NCBI RefSeq assembly: GCF_006715145.1
Contig: NZ_VFMR01000001.1
Span: forward strand, 1,798,001-1,862,000
Reading direction: 5' to 3'
Source: Microbacterium sp. SLBN-146
Lineage (GTDB): Bacteria > Actinomycetota > Actinomycetes > Actinomycetales > Microbacteriaceae
DNA length: 64,000 bases
The position numbers and the translations under genes were made by a program. Below are positions 25,701 to 33,984 of this stretch, piece after piece (within the stretch, counting starts at the first letter, position 1; each line of letters opens with the position of its first letter). Under the pieces are notes generated by a model, which worked only from the letters and a program-made list of their open reading frames with translations, made no database searches and had not been told where the DNA came from.

Positions 25701-27468
25701 GGATCGTTCCGCCGCCGCGCTCGCAGCGGCCGCACGCGGCATGCTCATCGAGGGCCCGCGAGGCTCGACGGATCAGTCCGTGTCCCCCCTCGCCCTGCTC
25801 GCCCGCCGCGACCCGTGCGACGCGCTCCTCGTCGGCGAGCGAACCGTGAGCGTCGCCGAGTTGCTCGCGGCGGCGAGGGCGCAACGCGATCCGAAAGGCC
25901 TTCGACCGATCCGGCTGCGGCGAGACGTCGACTCGGCGCTCATTCTGCTCGCAGGTCTGCTGGGGTCCGAGGACATTCTCGTGCCGCTCGACTCCGACGA
26001 CCCGTCCCCTCGGAACGAACGCATCCTCGCGGCCTGCCAGGAGCTCGCGGGGAACGCCGCCGCGGGCGGCGGGTACGTTCTGGCGACGTCGGGAACGACG
26101 GGCGCACCCCTTCCTGTCTTGGCGCCGCGGGCCGCGCTCTTCGCGGCTGTCGGGGACATCGCCCGGCGTCTCGCGTGCGGCCCCGCCGATCGCTACCTCC
26201 TGCTCGCAGGGCTCTCGCACGACCCGCTGCTGCGTGAACTCCTGCTGCCGGTGCTGTCGGGGGGAGTCCTGGTCGTCCCCGACGCCGGCATCCATCGCGA
26301 TCCGGCGGCTCTGGCCGCTGAGATCGTGCGCGCGGAGGCCACGGTGCTTTTCCTGACTCCGCCGCTCGCGCAGCTCCTCGTCAGTACGCACATGCCCTCG
26401 TCGCGAGTGCGTGCGATCGTCCTCGCGGGCGACCGTACGAGCAGGGCTCTGCTCGCGCGGCTCCGTGAGGCCTTCCCGGTGGCGGAGATCTACAACGGCT
26501 ACGGCGCGACGCAGACGCCGCAGCTGCCGCTCTTGCGCCGCGTGGCTCCCGACGAAGACGAGGCGCTGCTCGGAGACCCCGCCCCCGGGGTCGATGTCGT
26601 CGTCCGGGGGCGGGACGGAGCCGACAACGCGCCGGGCGAGCCGGGGGAGATCGTCCTCATCACCCGTCGTGTCGCGACGCGCCTCGGCGGCGGTGCGCTG
26701 GGCATCCGTCGGACGACCGGTGAGGTCGAGTACCGCACGGGCGACCGTGCCGTCCTGCTCCCGTCGGGAGCGATGCGTTTCCTGGGCAGGATGACACGCG
26801 GTGCGAGCGTCGACGGCGTCCACGTCGACCCCTCCGAGATCGAGGCCGCGCTCGAACACGACGCGCGTGTTCTCGCCTGCCGCGCCGAGGTGCTTTCGCC
26901 CGAGGGCGATGGCGAGGACGAACGGATCCGCATCGTCCTCGTCGTCCGCGCCGCGGACGACGAGTACTCCGAGTCTCACGTGCGCCGTCGCCTGCGCGCC
27001 GAACTCCCGGCGGCCTTCATGCCGCACCGCATCATCGTCGCGCGCGACCTGCCGCTCACTCCGAACTCCAAGATCGATGCGCGTCGCGTGATCCAGGAGG
27101 CAGCGCAGCCCCCCGTCACCCGTCGTCCGGTCGCACGCGCCTCGGTCGTCAGGGCCGCGTGGGAGTCGGTCCTCGGCCGTGTCGATCTCGACGCCGACGA
27201 TCACTTCTTCGATCGGGGCGGCACCTCGATGCTGCTCCTCGCGGTCCAGCGTCGAATCCAGGCGGCATCCGGGTGGGCTCCCGCGCTCATCGATCTCTAC
27301 CAGCGCCCGACATTGAGGGGGATGGAGGAGCTGTGCGCGCAGCCCGCCGGTGTCGACGTGGGACGCACCCCCGTCGCCGCTCGTTCGCGCTCGCGCGCCG
27401 ACGAACGACGCCGACGTCTCGAGGCGCGGACGTCAGCCTCGGGGGGAGGTCGGCGTGACGTCGGTTGA
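22759..27468 (+). CDS. Nonribosomal peptide synthetase, A-T-C-A-T, no release domain
   Basis: The protein has about 1569 residues; GTG 22759 is the best start, though it lacks a clear ribosome site and is probably coupled to the carrier gene. A1 (1-500): HTSGSTGAPK, TYGLTE, RTGDL and LTANGKID are intact. T1: LGIDSLRAA with Ser near 532. C (600-1010): H711-H712-T-A-V-D716-D717, so HHxxxD is present with Asp for the final Gly. A2 (1030-1440): TSGTTGAPL lacks the usual Lys, NGYGATQ has Gln for Glu, and GRMTRG replaces GRxD, so ATP binding is doubtful. T2: DRGGTSMLLL with Ser near 1489. Both A domains look short at the N-terminus. No TE or reductase follows. It could add one or two amino acids to the acyl chain. 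Confidence 0.9.
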   Translation: MRDDGGAGSGFRIEHDDRIHGSSRVARDIDVVASRLDERGVASRGVVGVVAGRSLDCVRAIVALLHSERTVVLFDAVGFSSGRAESVRRRIEDSPLDVLLSDDVVRDGGSKHPVLSLADVLVDEPGAVTARGSRPGRIPVEGNAYYIHTSGSTGAPKLVAVSRRSVRVAARDWVQAHGLDGRSRILQLAAMSFDVFLQDILRALTAQCSLVLAADDARIRPAMLADAIAQARATFLDTTPSILAGLAGIGEDMGPEEAARRRTALQSLRTIAVGGESLSASVLDATMALSPGLTVLNTYGLTETAIDNIGGRARDLAGDIVLGRPYPHCETALLHPTRDEIVEDEGELCIIGDYVASGYVRSDGTIDTGLFRIPALFADRPAFRTGDLVRRRGEGYAYVERLNGRVKIHGEQVSLPRVAEIVSRLPGIGTAVCLADPPAGLVMHVTGTAGDDVIRRAVRAAAGPLAVPRRIHRHAKLPLTANGKIDTMALAESFRPAEETPVLSDGLAALLSDLFGAVPARDDDVLADLGIDSLRAARLAVALERRNGAALAQRVTPLTSIAELRALSAGPALDRQPEPVSQGPIFASTAQTGVLLDEQTRDCAADYTVSTAFRIDGPVSKTDLAEAIEHVVDRHVMLRVRAAEEGDGWKFLPDEGARLAARLRVVAPADKECDALVARELTRRIDILHEGSFRSTLVDAGSHATLVLAGHHTAVDDHALGLIVDALCARRDSRPDTLPDTDHVRSLLRYTPSEHHVDYWRRRLASGPDISPAPSPRTSHVESATAALPHGLWKRVRSYASRERTTAFAVLLAAVAVCETRWEHSGACRLGYPRARRETAAAVDAVAFLVDTQFVDARVDGVSAVCEIVRSIARQLHEHSLGDPGAAAEALADVPGGARGVFRTWVNDLGPVRAPSTFGDAVVSELPGSETSGALFSRNIYVRHDDDDATMRVLVHDHDNGMAAIILDRVIETLTLLVDDPDRSAAALAAAARGMLIEGPRGSTDQSVSPLALLARRDPCDALLVGERTVSVAELLAAARAQRDPKGLRPIRLRRDVDSALILLAGLLGSEDILVPLDSDDPSPRNERILAACQELAGNAAAGGGYVLATSGTTGAPLPVLAPRAALFAAVGDIARRLACGPADRYLLLAGLSHDPLLRELLLPVLSGGVLVVPDAGIHRDPAALAAEIVRAEATVLFLTPPLAQLLVSTHMPSSRVRAIVLAGDRTSRALLARLREAFPVAEIYNGYGATQTPQLPLLRRVAPDEDEALLGDPAPGVDVVVRGRDGADNAPGEPGEIVLITRRVATRLGGGALGIRRTTGEVEYRTGDRAVLLPSGAMRFLGRMTRGASVDGVHVDPSEIEAALEHDARVLACRAEVLSPEGDGEDERIRIVLVVRAADDEYSESHVRRRLRAELPAAFMPHRIIVARDLPLTPNSKIDARRVIQEAAQPPVTRRPVARASVVRAAWESVLGRVDLDADDHFFDRGGTSMLLLAVQRRIQAASGWAPALIDLYQRPTLRGMEELCAQPAGVDVGRTPVAARSRSRADERRRRLEARTSASGGGRRDVG

Positions 27469-28138
27469 TGTCCTCTGCCTCCCCGCGGCAGAAGAGCTCT
27501 GCGCTGATGCGCCCCTTCTCCTCACACGCGCGCAACTCGAACGTGCCGCCCGGTTCCACCACGATTCCGACCGCAGAATGTATGTTGCGGCACGCGTCGT
27601 GGCGTGCCGCGTCGTCGCGCACGGACTCGGTGTGCCCTGGTGGCGGGTTCGCGCGGTGCAGTGCTGTCCGGACTGCGGAGGGGCGCACGGTCGACCTTCC
27701 ATGTGGGTCGACGGGCACCCGGCACCGATCGGGGTCTCCTGGAGTCACGCGGACGACCACATCGCCGTCGCATGGTCCCGCGACGGTGCCGCCCTCGGCG
27801 TCGATGTCGAAAGGCGCGACGCGGTCACCGCACTCGACGTCGGCGCCTTCAGCCCCGAGGAGCGCGCGGCGATCGAGGGGGGAGTCGACGCGGCGATGCT
27901 GTGGACGGCCAAGGAGGCCGCCGTCAAGGCGTGGGGCACGGGGTTCGCACACGACCCTGCCGAGTACCTGGTGTCGTCTGACCGACACGCCTCGCGCACG
28001 GGAGGAGTCCGCCACGGCCGACGTACCGCGCTCTGGCGGAGCGTCACGGTATCCGACGGCGTACACGTCGTGACGGTCGCTACCGTCGACGACGTCGTGC
28101 CGACGGTGACGGCTCATTTCGAGATGACGCCGTCTTGA
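27455..28138 (+). CDS. Sfp-type 4'-phosphopantetheinyl transferase
   Basis: The protein has 227 residues from GTG 27455 with GGGGAGG five bases upstream, overlapping the NRPS 3' end. ALGVDVERRDAV carries the Mg-binding Asp of motif 2, and WTAKEAAVKAWG is the canonical WxxKEAxxK motif 3. It converts apo- to holo-carrier proteins by moving phosphopantetheine from CoA to Ser. Its presence in the operon fits the five carrier sites in the locus (two PKS, two NRPS, one free). CPDCGGAHG in the middle is a common feature of the family. It is the last gene of the rightward operon. Confidence 0.92.
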   Translation: MTSVDVLCLPAAEELCADAPLLLTRAQLERAARFHHDSDRRMYVAARVVACRVVAHGLGVPWWRVRAVQCCPDCGGAHGRPSMWVDGHPAPIGVSWSHADDHIAVAWSRDGAALGVDVERRDAVTALDVGAFSPEERAAIEGGVDAAMLWTAKEAAVKAWGTGFAHDPAEYLVSSDRHASRTGGVRHGRRTALWRSVTVSDGVHVVTVATVDDVVPTVTAHFEMTPS

Positions 28139-28152
28139 GCGGCGGCGTCATC
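28123..28152. terminator. Bidirectional hairpin across the stops of the PPTase and lsr2 genes
   Basis: GATGACGCCG at 28123-28132 pairs perfectly with CGGCGTCATC at 28143-28152 around ten bases. It covers the last codons of both convergent genes, so it can end transcription from either side. No U-tract is present. Confidence 0.65.
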
Positions 28153-28474
28153 GGGTTGCCGCGACGTACTCCTCGAGGATCTGCCGGGGAAGCCTGCCTC
28201 GGGCGCCGACATCGAAACCGTGATCACGTGCCCAGCGCCGCGCCATGCGGAGGTCGGCATCTGAGATCGTCAGGTTCTTTTTCGGCGGAGCGGCGTTTCT
28301 CGCGGCGTTTATGAAGGGGTTCAGGGCGTCGCGCAATCGAGAGATATTCTCGTCACGGAGATCGATCGTGTAATCCGTACCGTCGAACGAGAAGTGCAGC
28401 GTCCTGCCTTCGCCCTGCCCGATTCCCAGCCCGTCGATGTCATCGACGAGTTCCCTCAGAATTCTTGTCGCCAT
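28148..28474 (-). CDS. lsr2: Lsr2-family nucleoid-associated protein (xenogeneic silencer)
   Basis: The protein has 108 residues, the normal Lsr2 length. The N-terminal beta-rich oligomerisation domain includes the string LVDDIDG and HFSFDGTDYTIDL. The C-terminal DNA-binding domain has DLRMARRWARDHGFDVGARGRLP, with the R-G-R AT-hook-like loop that enters the minor groove. ATG 28474 has GAGGAGGA upstream. Lsr2 coats AT-rich and newly acquired DNA and silences it; in Streptomyces it silences biosynthetic clusters. This copy is convergent with the cluster's last gene. Whether it is the main chromosomal copy or one dedicated to the locus cannot be told from the window. Confidence 0.95.
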   Translation of the reverse strand: MATRILRELVDDIDGLGIGQGEGRTLHFSFDGTDYTIDLRDENISRLRDALNPFINAARNAAPPKKNLTISDADLRMARRWARDHGFDVGARGRLPRQILEEYVAATR

Positions 28475-28682
28475 TTCTCCTCCTCGACTTCGGGTACGAG
28501 GATAATTTTATTCCAGCTTCGGCCTGTGGATATCGTACTCCTAAAAGGCCCGTCGCAGAGCAGAGATTCTGCGCGGCGAGAGACTCCCGTCACGCTGTCC
28601 GCATCGCCGCTTCCGCGGCGGGCGTACCTATAGCTTCTCCGAGAGCTCCGCACCAGTCCTCGTCCTGAGGGAGCGAAGTCCG

Positions 28683-28688
28683 TAGCGT
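28683..28688 (+). promoter_or_regulatory. Putative -10 element for leaderless transcript of the GH13 gene
   Basis: TAGCGT (TANNNT) ends six bases before ATG 28695. The same hexamer at the same distance precedes GTG 55032 on the other strand, and TAGAAT stands five bases before GTG 55089. This spacing is typical of leaderless actinobacterial mRNAs. Confidence 0.5.
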
Positions 28689-28694
28689 TGAGGG

Positions 28695-30992
28695 ATGGCG
28701 CGCGACGACTTCCGGCCGGAGGACCTCTACACCGGCCCTATCGACCTTCCCCTCATGGACACGATCGAGGACGGGGACGCGGACTCCGAGAAGAGCGAGA
28801 TCAGCTACGACGAGCAGCGGTACCCCGCTCGGCCGCGGCGTCTGCGCCCCCGGGACCACATCCGCGGGAGCAGCGTGCGGCGCATCCGTACCGATCCGCG
28901 CACGGCGAACGGCACGAATCCCGCCTACGTGGAATGGCTCGTGCGGCAGTCGATGCTGAGGGATGCCGATGTGCTCGCCCGCCAGCTGTCAGGACAGCCG
29001 TCGATGTGGCGCAACCCCTACGCGCGTCCGGATGCGCGGCGCGCGATCGAGACGAGCGACGTGTGGTTCACGGCGTATCCGATTTCGCTCATCACGCGGC
29101 CGGGGCAGTCCTTCCTCGCGGCGCTCGGCGACGACGCACTGTGGTCGGCGTTCGAAAGGGTCGGCATCACGGCCATCCATACGGGTCCGGTCAAGAGGGC
29201 GGGCGGGATCGCCGGATGGATGGAGACCCCGAGCGTCGACGGTCACTTCGACCGGATCAGCACGTCGATCGACCCCGCGTTCGGGACGGAGGACGAGTTC
29301 CGCGCCCTGTGCGATGTCGCCGAGAGTCACGGCGGCAGCGTCATCGACGACATCGTGCCGGGTCACACGGGCAAGGGTGCCGACTTCCGCCTCGCCGAGA
29401 TGGGGTTCAAGGACTACCCGGGGATCTATCACATGATCGAGATCCCGCGGGAGGACTGGGCTCTCCTTCCCGACGTGCCCGACGGCGTCGACAGCATCAA
29501 CCTCGACCCGGCCACGGAGCAGGAGCTCGCGGAGCGCGGGTACATCATCGGTGCCCTCCAGCGCGTCATCTTCTATACGCCGGGCGTGAAAGAGACCAAC
29601 TGGAGCGCGACGGCTCCCGCGATCGGCCCCGATGGCGTCACGCGCCGGTGGGTCTACCTCCACTACTTCAAGCAGGGCCAGCCCTCGATCAACTGGCTCG
29701 ATCCGACGTTCGCCGGCATGCGCCTCGTCATCGGCGACGCGCTCCACTCGCTCGGCGAGCTCGGCACGAGCGCTCTGCGCCTCGACGCGAACGGCTTCCT
29801 CGGCGTGGAGAAGAGCGCGGAAGGCCTTCCGGCGTGGTCGGAGGGGCACCCGCTCTCGCACGCGGCGAACCACATCATCGCCGGCATGGTCCGGAAGGTC
29901 GGTGGCTTCACCTTCCAGGAGCTCAACCTCACGATCGAGGACATCCGTGACACGGCGGCCGTCGGCGCCGACCTCTCGTACGACTTCATCGGGCGCCCGG
30001 GGTATCAGCACGCCCTTGCGACGGGGCAGACGGAGTTCCTCCGCCTCGCGCTGACGACATCGCTCGAGCTCGGCGTCCAGCCGGTGCAGCTCGTGCACGG
30101 CCTGCAGAACCACGACGAACTCACCTACGAGCTCGTGCACTGGGCGACCCGCCACGAAGACGATCGCTTCCGCTTCCGCGGGCGCGAGATCTCCGGTGGG
30201 CAGCTCGCCGAGGAGGTGCGGGCCGACCTCACCGAGCGCCTCACCGGGACGGCGGACTTCAACCGCGTCTTCACCCAGAACGGCATCGCCTGCACGACGA
30301 CCTCGCTCATCGCGGCGACGCGGGGAGCCGAGCGCCTCGATGACATAGCGGATGCCGATGTCCCGGCCATCCGCGATGCCCACCTCCTGCTGTGCGCCTA
30401 CACGGCATGGCAGCCGGGCGTCTTCGCGCTGTCCGGATGGGACCTCACGGGCATGCTCACCCTGCCGTCGAGCGAGGTCGCCGACCTCCTGTCGGCCGGC
30501 GACACCCGGTGGATCGAGCGGGGCGCGCACGACCTCCTCGACGTCGACCCGAAGGCCACGCGGTCCGCTGCGGGCATGCCGCGCGGGCGCGCGCTGTACG
30601 GCCCGCTCCCCGCGCAGCTCGACGACCCGTCGTCGTTCGCTTCGGGACTCGCCGGCATCCTGGACATCCGTCGCGCATACGACATCGCGACGGCCACGCA
30701 GATCGACATCCCCGAAGTCGCGCACCCCGCGATGCTCGTGCTCGTCCACCTCCTCGACCACGGCGACGCGACGGCCGATGCGCGCATGCAGGTGACGGTG
30801 CTGAACTTCTCGGCAGAGCCGATCGAGGGCACGGTCCGGTCGGAGCAGCTCGTTCCGCACAGCGCCGTGACGGATGCCGGCTCGGGCGACACCGTCGGTC
30901 GTGTCGACGACCTGCAGAGCTTCTCGGTGTCGCTCCCCGCTTACGGGGCGCTGTTCCTCCTCCTCGAGCCGGAGGAGGAAGCCGCCGAGTGA
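28695..30992 (+). CDS. GH13 family glucosyltransferase, trehalose-synthase-like
   Basis: The protein has 765 residues, longer than usual TreS (about 600) because of an N-terminal extension of about 100 residues. GH13 region II is [12 protein letters not shown] with the nucleophile Asp, region III is FTFQELNL with the general acid Glu, and region IV is QNHDE. Region I reads [10 protein letters not shown] instead of the usual D-x-x-x-N-H, so it is a divergent subfamily. Such enzymes isomerise maltose to trehalose or transfer glucosyl units. It meets a maltokinase gene tail to tail with a one-base gap, and TreS with maltokinase feeds alpha-glucan synthesis through maltose-1-phosphate. No signal peptide is present. 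The exact substrate remains open. Confidence 0.8.
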   Translation: MARDDFRPEDLYTGPIDLPLMDTIEDGDADSEKSEISYDEQRYPARPRRLRPRDHIRGSSVRRIRTDPRTANGTNPAYVEWLVRQSMLRDADVLARQLSGQPSMWRNPYARPDARRAIETSDVWFTAYPISLITRPGQSFLAALGDDALWSAFERVGITAIHTGPVKRAGGIAGWMETPSVDGHFDRISTSIDPAFGTEDEFRALCDVAESHGGSVIDDIVPGHTGKGADFRLAEMGFKDYPGIYHMIEIPREDWALLPDVPDGVDSINLDPATEQELAERGYIIGALQRVIFYTPGVKETNWSATAPAIGPDGVTRRWVYLHYFKQGQPSINWLDPTFAGMRLVIGDALHSLGELGTSALRLDANGFLGVEKSAEGLPAWSEGHPLSHAANHIIAGMVRKVGGFTFQELNLTIEDIRDTAAVGADLSYDFIGRPGYQHALATGQTEFLRLALTTSLELGVQPVQLVHGLQNHDELTYELVHWATRHEDDRFRFRGREISGGQLAEEVRADLTERLTGTADFNRVFTQNGIACTTTSLIAATRGAERLDDIADADVPAIRDAHLLLCAYTAWQPGVFALSGWDLTGMLTLPSSEVADLLSAGDTRWIERGAHDLLDVDPKATRSAAGMPRGRALYGPLPAQLDDPSSFASGLAGILDIRRAYDIATATQIDIPEVAHPAMLVLVHLLDHGDATADARMQVTVLNFSAEPIEGTVRSEQLVPHSAVTDAGSGDTVGRVDDLQSFSVSLPAYGALFLLLEPEEEAAE

Positions 30993-30993
30993 G

Positions 30994-32238
30994 TCAGGCG
31001 AGGGCCGCGTCGATGCCGGCGAGCGGCACGGCGAGCCAATCGGGGCGGTTCCGCGCCTCGTAGATCGACTCGTAGACGGCCTTGTCGAGGACGAACGCCT
31101 TCAGGATCACCGGATCGAGTTCGATCGCGCCGTCCGCACCGGTGTAGGCGTCGAGGAACGCCGCCTGGCATGCCGCTGCCCATTCCGCAGCGCCGGGACC
31201 GTCGCCGACCGCCGCCGCGTAGTCGAAGGACCGCAGCATCCCCGCGATGTCCCGTGGTGGAAGGTCGGGGATCGCGCGCTCCTCCATCGGGCGGAGGGGC
31301 TCGCCCTCGAAGTCGACGATGCGCCAGCCTCCGTGGGGCACGGCGAGCACCTGGCCGAGGTGCAGGTCGCCGTGGATGCGCTGCAGCCGCGGCCACGGAC
31401 GCTCGAGAGCCTCGCGGTAGAGGGCTTCGCTCGCGTCGAGCCGGTCGGCGACCGCGGGCACTTCGGCGGCCGCGATCGCGAGCCGGCGACGCCAGGCGAT
31501 CGCGGTCGAGGCGACGTCCTCCGGTCGGGGCTCTGCCGTCCCGAGCGCCGCGCCGAGAGCCGCATGCACGCCGGCCACGGCCGTCCCGAGGTCCCGCGCC
31601 GCGCCGGTGAAGTCCTGGCCCGCGCGCGCCGCGTCGAGGGCGATGCTCCACCCATCGCGCACACCGGGAAGGAACTCCTGCGCGAAGGCGAGGGTTCCCC
31701 GGGCCGTGCCCGAGTCGCGTCCGACGTCCGGCCACTCCGCGTCGAGACTGCCGAGGAATCGCGGCACGAACGGCGACCCCGCCTCGCTGAGCGCCCGCTG
31801 CACCGTCACATCGGGATTCTCGCCGTGGTGGAGCGTGCGGAAGAGCTTCAGGATGATCGTCGGCTCCCCGTCCTCGTCGAAGACGATCGAGGTGTTCGAC
31901 TGCTCGCCGGTGAGGACGCGCGTCCCCGTGATGCGGCTCACGTCGAGACCCATCTCGGCCAGCATCCCGATGGCGAAGTCCGCGTGCCGCGTCGCGTCGA
32001 CGAGGAAGCCGTCGGCGTCGCGATCGATGACCTCGTCGCCCTCGGCGGGCGTCGCGACCCGGGTCAGCGGCACGTTGTAGAGCATGGGCGGCGACCCCGC
32101 GTCATCCATGAACAGGTAGCGCGTGGCGGCCGGGGCCGGCTGGGCGTCGAGGACGCGGAATTTCGGCTCATGGCTCTTGCCCGCGTACCACCGCTGGCGC
32201 GCCACCCAGGCGCTGGGGTCATTCGTGAACTGCTGCAC
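30994..32238 (-). CDS. Maltokinase-like phosphotransferase
   Basis: The protein has 414 residues. WVARQRWYAGKSHEPKF at the N-terminus matches the cap domain of actinobacterial maltokinases (W-x-x-x-R-W-F-x-x-K). The APH-like kinase core has TGEQSNTSIVF as nucleotide loop, RIHGDLHLGQVL with catalytic Asp, and RIVDFEGEP with the metal-binding Asp. Maltokinase makes maltose-1-phosphate from maltose and ATP for the GlgE route to alpha-glucan. The gene converges with the GH13 gene and shares its 3' border, so they are functionally but not transcriptionally linked. ATG 32238 begins MQQFTNDPSAW. Confidence 0.82.
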   Translation of the reverse strand: MQQFTNDPSAWVARQRWYAGKSHEPKFRVLDAQPAPAATRYLFMDDAGSPPMLYNVPLTRVATPAEGDEVIDRDADGFLVDATRHADFAIGMLAEMGLDVSRITGTRVLTGEQSNTSIVFDEDGEPTIILKLFRTLHHGENPDVTVQRALSEAGSPFVPRFLGSLDAEWPDVGRDSGTARGTLAFAQEFLPGVRDGWSIALDAARAGQDFTGAARDLGTAVAGVHAALGAALGTAEPRPEDVASTAIAWRRRLAIAAAEVPAVADRLDASEALYREALERPWPRLQRIHGDLHLGQVLAVPHGGWRIVDFEGEPLRPMEERAIPDLPPRDIAGMLRSFDYAAAVGDGPGAAEWAAACQAAFLDAYTGADGAIELDPVILKAFVLDKAVYESIYEARNRPDWLAVPLAGIDAALA

Positions 32239-32344
32239 GCTCCACTATCCCCCGATCCGGACGGAGGAGGAAAGGGGCTGGACGCGACCCGCGCGAGGGG
32301 CGTAAGGGCGACCCCCGCCTTCCCGCACACCGCCCTATCCCAGC

Positions 32345-32401
32345 TCACTTGTCTCAAAAGGTGGGGTGCGAGGGGTTGAGCCAGCCCTTTGGGACAAGTG
32401 A
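32345..32401. repeat. Imperfect inverted repeat between divergent genes
   Basis: TCACTTGTCTCAAAAGG at 32345-32361 is mirrored by CCCTTTGGGACAAGTGA at 32385-32401 (15 of 17 positions pair, 23-base spacer). It lies in the 259-base space between the maltokinase and carboxypeptidase starts, so it is not at a transcript end. It could be an operator pair or a REP-like element. TACGCT at 32444-32449 downstream is a possible -10. Confidence 0.55.
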
Positions 32402-32497
32402 ACGGACGGATGCCGCGGGGCTGGGAATCCCCGGTCGCATCGGTACGCTCGAGGCGTGCGCGCCGACCGGCGGGGCGCCCTCGCGTCGGGAAGGTGC

Positions 32498-33865
32498 ATG
32501 ACCACGTCGTCCGATCCGTCCGATGGTCTCGCGGGCCTCGCGGAGCTCCTCCGCCAGGATCCCGCCCCCGAGGCGCCTTCGCCGACCGAGCGCGACTCCG
32601 ATGAGGTGCGACGACGTCGGCGGCGGCGGCGCATAGGGCTCATCATCACCGCGATCGTTCTCGTCGTCCTGATTGCGGTGCCTGCGGGGTACGCCGCGTG
32701 GGCGCTCACGGCGCCGCTGGCATCCCCGATCGAGACGTCGCAGGCCCCGCGCGTGCCACCCGGCGAGCCCGTCGCGCTCCGCCTCCCCTCCGAGGGGGCG
32801 TCGGCGATCAGCGTCGCGGGGGCGGACGAGTATCTCGGTCCGGATGCCGCGGGGATCTGGGCCTCGAGCGGAGGCGACGAAGCGCGCCCCATCGCGAGCA
32901 TCAGCAAGCTCATCACGGCCCTCGTCGTGCTCGACGCGAAGCCGCTCGCGGGCGTCGACGATCCCGGCCCCACGATTACCTTCAGCGAGGCCGACCACGA
33001 CCTCTACGACACCTACTACGTACAGGGGGCGACGATCGCCGCGATGCCGGCGGGAAGCTCGATGTCGCTGCACGACGCGCTCGCGACGATGCTCATCCCC
33101 TCGGCGAGCAACTACGCCGAAGCGGTGTCGACATGGGCGTTCGGCTCGCAGCGGGCATTCCTGAACGCGACGCGCCGCTGGCTCGAGGCCAACGGGCTGA
33201 CCGGCACGACGATCGTCGAGCCCACCGGCATCAGTCCGCGCAACATGAGCACCCCCGCCGACCTCCTCGCGATCGGCAAGCTCGCCGCGGCGAACCCGGT
33301 CATCGCCCAGATCGTCGCAACGCGGTCCCTCTGGCTGCCGGTCCCCGGTCCGATGGCGAACACCAACACGCTCCTCGGGATCGACGGCGTCACGGGGCTC
33401 AAGACGGGGAATCTCGGCGAAGGGAGCCACAACCTCGTCTACACCGCGACGTTCGAGGTCGGTGCTGCCGAGCCTCTCCGTGTGACAGGCGTCGTCCTGG
33501 GCGGGTTCTCGCGCGACACCGTCAACACCTCCGTCGTCGCGCTGCTCGACAGCATCCGGTCGGGGTTCCACGACATTCCGGTTGCGACCGCGGGGCGCGA
33601 CGTGGGGGAGTACTCGACGCCGTGGGGGTCGACGGCGAAGATCGTCCTGGCGGAGGACGCGTCGATCTTCACGTGGTCGGACACCCCGATCGTCGTCACG
33701 ATGGAGACGCTGCCGCCCGAGACCTACCGTGATGGCGAGGTCGTGGGAAGCATCACGTGGACGGCCGGACCGCAGTCCACGACGGTGCCGCTAGAGATCG
33801 AGGGCAGCATCGAGGACCCCGAACCGTGGTGGCGCCTCACAAACCCCGGCGAGCTAGGGCGTTGA
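32498..33865 (+). CDS. D-alanyl-D-alanine carboxypeptidase (PBP5-like), membrane-anchored
   Basis: The protein has 455 residues from ATG 32498 (GGGAAGG close upstream). A second candidate is the in-frame GTG 32456, which lies six bases after TACGCT and could be a leaderless start. An acidic N-terminus, an Arg run and one membrane helix near residues 45-70 (IGLIITAIVLVVLIAVP) anchor the enzyme with its domain outside. The SxxK motif is Ser134-I-S-Lys137; LKTGNLG supplies KTG. The second motif reads S-A-S-N, where relatives usually have SxN as S-A-N-N, so the SxN Asn is shifted or replaced. The enzyme trims the terminal D-Ala of peptidoglycan stems. The C-terminal region after residue 360 resembles the beta domain of PBP5. 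Confidence 0.85.
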   Translation: MTTSSDPSDGLAGLAELLRQDPAPEAPSPTERDSDEVRRRRRRRRIGLIITAIVLVVLIAVPAGYAAWALTAPLASPIETSQAPRVPPGEPVALRLPSEGASAISVAGADEYLGPDAAGIWASSGGDEARPIASISKLITALVVLDAKPLAGVDDPGPTITFSEADHDLYDTYYVQGATIAAMPAGSSMSLHDALATMLIPSASNYAEAVSTWAFGSQRAFLNATRRWLEANGLTGTTIVEPTGISPRNMSTPADLLAIGKLAAANPVIAQIVATRSLWLPVPGPMANTNTLLGIDGVTGLKTGNLGEGSHNLVYTATFEVGAAEPLRVTGVVLGGFSRDTVNTSVVALLDSIRSGFHDIPVATAGRDVGEYSTPWGSTAKIVLAEDASIFTWSDTPIVVTMETLPPETYRDGEVVGSITWTAGPQSTTVPLEIEGSIEDPEPWWRLTNPGELGR

Positions 33866-33879
33866 TCCGCCTCATCCTC

Positions 33880-33962
33880 GTCGAGTAACCGGCTTCTCGC
33901 CCACACACCCCGTTGTTGCACGCAAACAGCGGGGTGAGTGGGCGACAACCCGGTTAGTCGAC
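33880..33962. repeat. 83-bp palindromic intergenic repeat, copy A
   Basis: The element runs from GTCGAGTAACCGG to GGTTAGTCGAC. The centre CCCCGTTGT ... ACAGCGGGG forms a hairpin and the outer arms are also complementary. It lies between the convergent carboxypeptidase and LacI genes and may terminate both. It has the same length and orientation as the copies at 47031, 50965 and 54501. Confidence 0.9.
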
Positions 33963-33984
33963 GGAAGGTGCGTCGGCCCGGGGT

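Noticed and set aside
28688-29950. Second-frame open frame within the GH13 gene
   Set aside because: Arg/Pro/Gly-rich out-of-phase translation; the GH13 frame carries all catalytic regions.
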